This document shows positions 60,636 to 64,000 of a stretch of DNA of 64,000 nucleotides, piece by piece. Position 1 is the first letter of the stretch. Every line of letters starts with the position of its first letter. Origin of the DNA: CAMTWZ01 sp041749075 (lineage in GTDB: Bacteria > Bacteroidota > Rhodothermia > Balneolales > HLUCCA01); assembly GCA_041749075.1 (NCBI GenBank), contig JBGTBY010000016.1:1-64000 (forward strand), given 5' to 3'. The position numbers were made by a program, and so were the translations under genes. The notes under the pieces are model-generated. The model was not told the DNA's origin. It saw only the letters and a list, made by a program, of their open reading frames with translations, and searched no databases.

Positions 60636-62087
60636 ATGATGAAACGAAAAGATTTCATAAAGGCATGTACTCTCGCGGCTGCGGCGATGGGTGTTGCCCC
60701 TTCAACCTTATTCAGCAAAACAAATAGAGCATCCGATGTGCTTGCACTTGTTGAAGCCTATTATGGCGATCCGGATGATGTGAGCGAAATCGGTCGAGCC
60801 CGCAAGATGCAAGCCTTTATCATGGAGCTGTCTCAAAAGGCCAAATCCCGGAATCCGAACTTCCAAGTCATTCCTCAGGATACGCTGCAGTATGCCCACA
60901 TCGATGGCGATGAGAACAAGGCGTATGACATGAATCTCCTGAATCTGATTGATGGATGGGGGATTGAAAATTTCAGCCCCACCACGGTACGTCGGTTGGC
61001 AAAACTCACTGAGATCGGAAAAAAAGGAACAGCGAACACCAATGGAAGCACGCTTCATGTGGTTGCGGACAATCAGAGAATCGCTGCCGAGAATAACCTT
61101 CTGTGGCATCCGCGGATGAGTTCTGAGGTGTATCGGTCGCCCGGAATCGGAAATCCGGGGTATGAACCCATTTATTCGCCCTCATCCAATAGTTATAACA
61201 TCATCCATCATCCCATCCCTTCTGGCGTGGCGCAAACCATCAATAGTAAGGATGTGAACACAATGATGGATGCGAAAAACTATCTGTATATGCTCAGTTC
61301 GGGCAAATACTCGAATTGGTCGGCGTGGGAAGCGGATCCGGGCAATCGTCTGGATATTTCAAGCAACGCGGGGTATTTGGTTCCTTTCAAGGGAGGACGA
61401 TTTCGGCCGACAGGTCCAGCCGAAATCGTCGCCCAGGCGATTAAAGACCACGGAACGCAATGGGATTTCTTCTGGGTCGCGAAAGGATACAAAGTCGATG
61501 AAGGTCGCAAGGCCTACATTGATGAGCTGGCAGCCTCGCAATGGGATGCGTTTTACATCGATGCGCATTTCAATATGGGTGCGCTGAGCAAAGACGAAGT
61601 CGAGCGGCTGAAAACGAAACCGCAAGGCGGAAGACGCTTGGTGATCGCTTATTTAAGTATCGGCACCACCGAGTTGTATCGTTGGTTTGCCGATCCGGCC
61701 ATGGTGGATCCAAGTACGAATCGATTCATGCATGGTGCGGTCGAGGAAGGAATCTTCAAACCCGCACGCGAACGGTTTTGGGATATGGGCGCTCCGAATT
61801 GGATGCTCTGGCCGGCGTATTCCGGACAGTATGCGGATGAAGCCACTCCGATCTGGTGGCATCCGGAATGGAGGGACATCATCATCCGTGGTGGAAGTCC
61901 TTATAAGAACCCCAGGTTCGATCACTCCCAGTTTCCCGATGGCAGATCTTCCATCGATCGCATCGTGGACATGGGTTTTGATGGCGTCTATATGGATAAT
62001 GTGAGTCGAGCGGCATCCTCCGGCGCGAATTGGACGGCCTTGCAGACCTACAACAACGCAAATCCCAAATGGTATTTGGAGCCGTGA
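60636..62087 (+). CDS. GH114-like secreted glycoside hydrolase (polygalactosaminidase-like)
   Basis: A 483-residue protein with N-terminal signal KRKDFIKACTLAAAAMGVAP (Tat-like layout but with KR instead of RR). After about 200 residues of unrecognised sequence comes a TIM barrel similar to GH114/TM1410-like endo-alpha-1,4-polygalactosaminidases: WDAFYIDAHFNMGALSKDEV, RRLVIAYLSIGTTELYRWF, the barrel end WWHPEWRDIIIRG and FDGVYMDNVSRA. The acidic residues in YID, and in VYMDNV (Asp), sit where catalytic acids of GH114 are expected. It is 13 bp behind the LamG gene and 1 bp before the second DUF4832-type gene. Substrate (galactosamine-containing polymer) is inferred from the family. Confidence 0.7.
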   Translation: MMKRKDFIKACTLAAAAMGVAPSTLFSKTNRASDVLALVEAYYGDPDDVSEIGRARKMQAFIMELSQKAKSRNPNFQVIPQDTLQYAHIDGDENKAYDMNLLNLIDGWGIENFSPTTVRRLAKLTEIGKKGTANTNGSTLHVVADNQRIAAENNLLWHPRMSSEVYRSPGIGNPGYEPIYSPSSNSYNIIHHPIPSGVAQTINSKDVNTMMDAKNYLYMLSSGKYSNWSAWEADPGNRLDISSNAGYLVPFKGGRFRPTGPAEIVAQAIKDHGTQWDFFWVAKGYKVDEGRKAYIDELAASQWDAFYIDAHFNMGALSKDEVERLKTKPQGGRRLVIAYLSIGTTELYRWFADPAMVDPSTNRFMHGAVEEGIFKPARERFWDMGAPNWMLWPAYSGQYADEATPIWWHPEWRDIIIRGGSPYKNPRFDHSQFPDGRSSIDRIVDMGFDGVYMDNVSRAASSGANWTALQTYNNANPKWYLEP

Positions 62088-62088
62088 T

Positions 62089-64000
62089 ATGAAAAAAAGT
62101 ATCGTCCCGATTTTGCTTTGTTTGTTCATCAGCGTCGCCCAGGCTCAGAATCTTGTTCCACAAAACATCAACGTCACGGAATTTGTCGGTGATATTCCGA
62201 ATCCGGATCGAGGCTTTTACACTCCCGGTGGTGGTGGTGTCGTTCCGATCAGCGGTGGAACACAGGGTGGTGGTTCGCGCGCCGGATTCACCCGCATCGC
62301 AGGCACGAACACCGATGTGGAGGTCCGCATCAGTTATGTTTCCTTCAATCTGAGGAATTTCTCAGGTCATGCGCATGTCGATGGGGTCACAGAAAACGGA
62401 CCCATTTCTGATGAAGGTCTCGCTTATTACCGACGAACCTTGGATGCGATTCGCGCTGAGGATGGTGTCGCATTCATGCAGCATAGCTATGACAACAGCG
62501 CTTGGGATATCGAAAAAGACGAGTTGGCATTCAGTCCGGAGCCCTATGGACAATGCACAGTGCCTGGCTTTGAGCATCTGAACTGGGTGCAATATCACAT
62601 CAAACAGTTGGAACCCATCTGGCGCGAGAATGAGGACATCATCTTCGCGCATAAGGGTGGCTTTTTCGGTCCGTGGGGTGAAATGCATTCATCCGAATAC
62701 GGCAATAGCGCCGAGGCCTACGCATGGCTGATGCAAGCGTTGTTGGATGCGGTCCCCGCTTCGCGGAAGCTGGCCGTTCACGCCGGCGCCTATATTTCGT
62801 GGTACAACGTCACGCATGGCACCCCATTCACTTTCGCCAACATGCATTTTCTTCCGGTTCCGCAGCGAGATACCCCGGAATCGCGATTTGGACTGCTGAA
62901 CGATAGTTATGCGAACGGTTTGTCGCATATGAACGGGTTGTATAGCGACATGGACTCCTTTTCAGAAGGGGCTCAGGTACTTGGAACCAAATATGACTTC
63001 GATCGGGATAAGGTGTTGTATTGGATCCGCGGTCAGAACGGTCCTATTGGTGGAGAAACGAATGAAATGAGTTCCCGACCCTATGATGTGCCCCCATCCA
63101 TCTTTTATGAAGCCTCCATCATGGGCACCACCCATCTGAATACGGGTTGGTATGGGATCAATCACAAGCGATGGGAGGATTTCAGGTACACCGAAGCAAA
63201 TGTCACGGCACCCATCACCTATCCGCACAATGGAAAAACCGTGCGTGTGATGTATGATCCGGTATATGAGGGCCGCAACGGACTCGAATACATGCGCGAT
63301 CGATTGGGCTATCGCTTGGTCCTGCGTGAAGCGAAAGCAAGTGAAACAATTGAGCCGGATGGGGACCTTCACTTCAATGGGAAGATCCAAAATGTCGGTT
63401 TCGGAAACGTGATCAACCGGAAGAATGTGTATGTGCTGTTGGAAAATTCGTCCACGGGCGAGGTCTACAAGGCCCTCACGAATTTGGATGCACGGGATTG
63501 GCTGAAAGATCAGAACATCCCGATGAATAACCGTCCTGACAATACCGCATCCTTCCGTGAGATGAATGTTGCTCTCAATCTGAGCCAATTTCACAAAGCG
63601 GTTCCGGCAGGTGAGTACACGATCTACATGAAGATCAGCGATCCGAAAGCGAAGCAAGACCATCTTCGGAACATCCGGTTCGCAAACAATGACAGCGGAG
63701 ACGGACCGATGTGGAATTCGACACTCGGCGCGAATCGGATCGGTTCGACAACGGTTAAATCTCAAAACTCAACTGTTTTTGTACCGAAGTACAAGGTGGG
63801 GGATATAGGTCCCGGTGGTGGAAGAATCGTGTATGTGGATGAGGATGGATTTGAGATCCTCACCGATCCGCTTCAACCGACATCAAAACGTGTCGCGCAT
63901 TACATCGAGATCGGACCAGAGGACATCGCCGGTGGAGTGCCGGTGACGTGGGCATCGCGGGATAGCCTGTATGCGGTCCGAAACGGAATCGCCACATATC
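62089..64000 (+). CDS. DUF4874/DUF4832-type secreted protein 2, 3' end outside window
   Basis: The frame starts at ATG 62089, 1 bp after the previous stop (TGATATG), and stays open to the right edge, so at least 637 residues. Signal peptide MKKSIVPILLCLFISVAQAQ without lipobox. IPNPDRGFYTPGG, VSYVSFNLRNF, FAHKGGFFGPWGEMHSS, WYNVTHGTPFTFANMHFLPV and the C-terminal KIQNVGFGNVINRKNVYVLL, TNLDARDWLK show clear paralogy to the gene at 58041. After the DUF4832 part (about residue 555) it continues with YKVGDIGPGGGRIVYVDEDG, the opening of a DUF1566/Lcl-type domain not present in paralogue 1. Probably secreted and glycan-binding. Confidence 0.85.
   Translation, partial: MKKSIVPILLCLFISVAQAQNLVPQNINVTEFVGDIPNPDRGFYTPGGGGVVPISGGTQGGGSRAGFTRIAGTNTDVEVRISYVSFNLRNFSGHAHVDGVTENGPISDEGLAYYRRTLDAIRAEDGVAFMQHSYDNSAWDIEKDELAFSPEPYGQCTVPGFEHLNWVQYHIKQLEPIWRENEDIIFAHKGGFFGPWGEMHSSEYGNSAEAYAWLMQALLDAVPASRKLAVHAGAYISWYNVTHGTPFTFANMHFLPVPQRDTPESRFGLLNDSYANGLSHMNGLYSDMDSFSEGAQVLGTKYDFDRDKVLYWIRGQNGPIGGETNEMSSRPYDVPPSIFYEASIMGTTHLNTGWYGINHKRWEDFRYTEANVTAPITYPHNGKTVRVMYDPVYEGRNGLEYMRDRLGYRLVLREAKASETIEPDGDLHFNGKIQNVGFGNVINRKNVYVLLENSSTGEVYKALTNLDARDWLKDQNIPMNNRPDNTASFREMNVALNLSQFHKAVPAGEYTIYMKISDPKAKQDHLRNIRFANNDSGDGPMWNSTLGANRIGSTTVKSQNSTVFVPKYKVGDIGPGGGRIVYVDEDGFEILTDPLQPTSKRVAHYIEIGPEDIAGGVPVTWASRDSLYAVRNGIATY

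Noticed and set aside
62962..63765. 267-codon minus-strand frame near the right edge
   Set aside because: Antisense to the DUF4832-type gene starting at 62089, which is open on the plus strand and clearly paralogous to the gene at 58041.

Overview
The window looks like a chromosomal segment of a Bacteroidota-type (FCB group) heterotroph. The evidence is a type IX secretion sorting tail on a CotH protein, housekeeping promoters with the TAnnTTTG -7 box and a 19-bp spacer (tRNA-Phe, gcvP, YceI, a lipoprotein gene), weak ribosome binding sites, large duplicated MacB/FtsX-type permeases under a sigma-54 response regulator, and a methylmalonyl-CoA mutase/MeaB pair. The exact phylum or class (Bacteroidota proper, Balneolota or Rhodothermota) cannot be settled from sequence reading alone.

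Layout. 1-4.9 kb is accessory: the 3' end of an Rhs gene with a variable C-terminal tip, a small lipoprotein gene directly behind it (candidate immunity gene), and an integrase module (HTH protein, excisionase-like protein, unknown protein, tyrosine recombinase) beside tRNA-Phe. 5.0-10.5 kb is core metabolism and replication: recJ, pheA, dnaN, a SAM hydroxide adenosyltransferase and a methyltransferase. 10.5-12.1 kb holds a beta-propeller protein and an orphan XRE antitoxin-like gene, separated by three copies of a hairpin repeat. 12.1-29.0 kb is one functional unit: four paralogous ABC permeases, a lipoprotein, a 16-residue-repeat surface protein, an ankyrin protein, a histidine kinase/NtrC-type regulator pair, an HlyD-type adaptor and a single ABC ATPase.

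29.0-37.6 kb carries hemW, a Wzi-like outer-membrane protein, a tricorn-type protease, a porin and an AsnB-like amidotransferase. 37.6-50.2 kb carries a MarR regulator, an NADP-binding reductase, methylmalonyl-CoA mutase and MeaB split by a secreted CotH protein, YceI, an SbtA/PII-like pair, DinB and VOC proteins, an acyl-CoA dehydrogenase and an unusual membrane-spanning propeller/winged-helix protein. 50.4-52.4 kb is an ECF sigma/anti-sigma operon bracketed by two Spy-like proteins. 52.4-58 kb has a PAS-only protein, gcvP and a second ECF operon. 58.0 kb to the end is a secreted glycan-active cluster: two DUF4832-type proteins, a LamG lipoprotein and a GH114-like protein; the last gene runs off the window.

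The strongest non-routine signal is a cis-regulatory code around 12-27 kb. Three promoters (12.2, 18.7, 27.0 kb) share a TGTCCG-N4-CGGACA dyad, a second CGGACA half-site and a -24/-12 sigma-54 element, with spacing constant to one base pair. This ties the permeases and the adaptor/ATPase operon to the NtrC-type regulator encoded between them. The second system worth attention is the GH114/DUF4832/LamG cluster at the right end.
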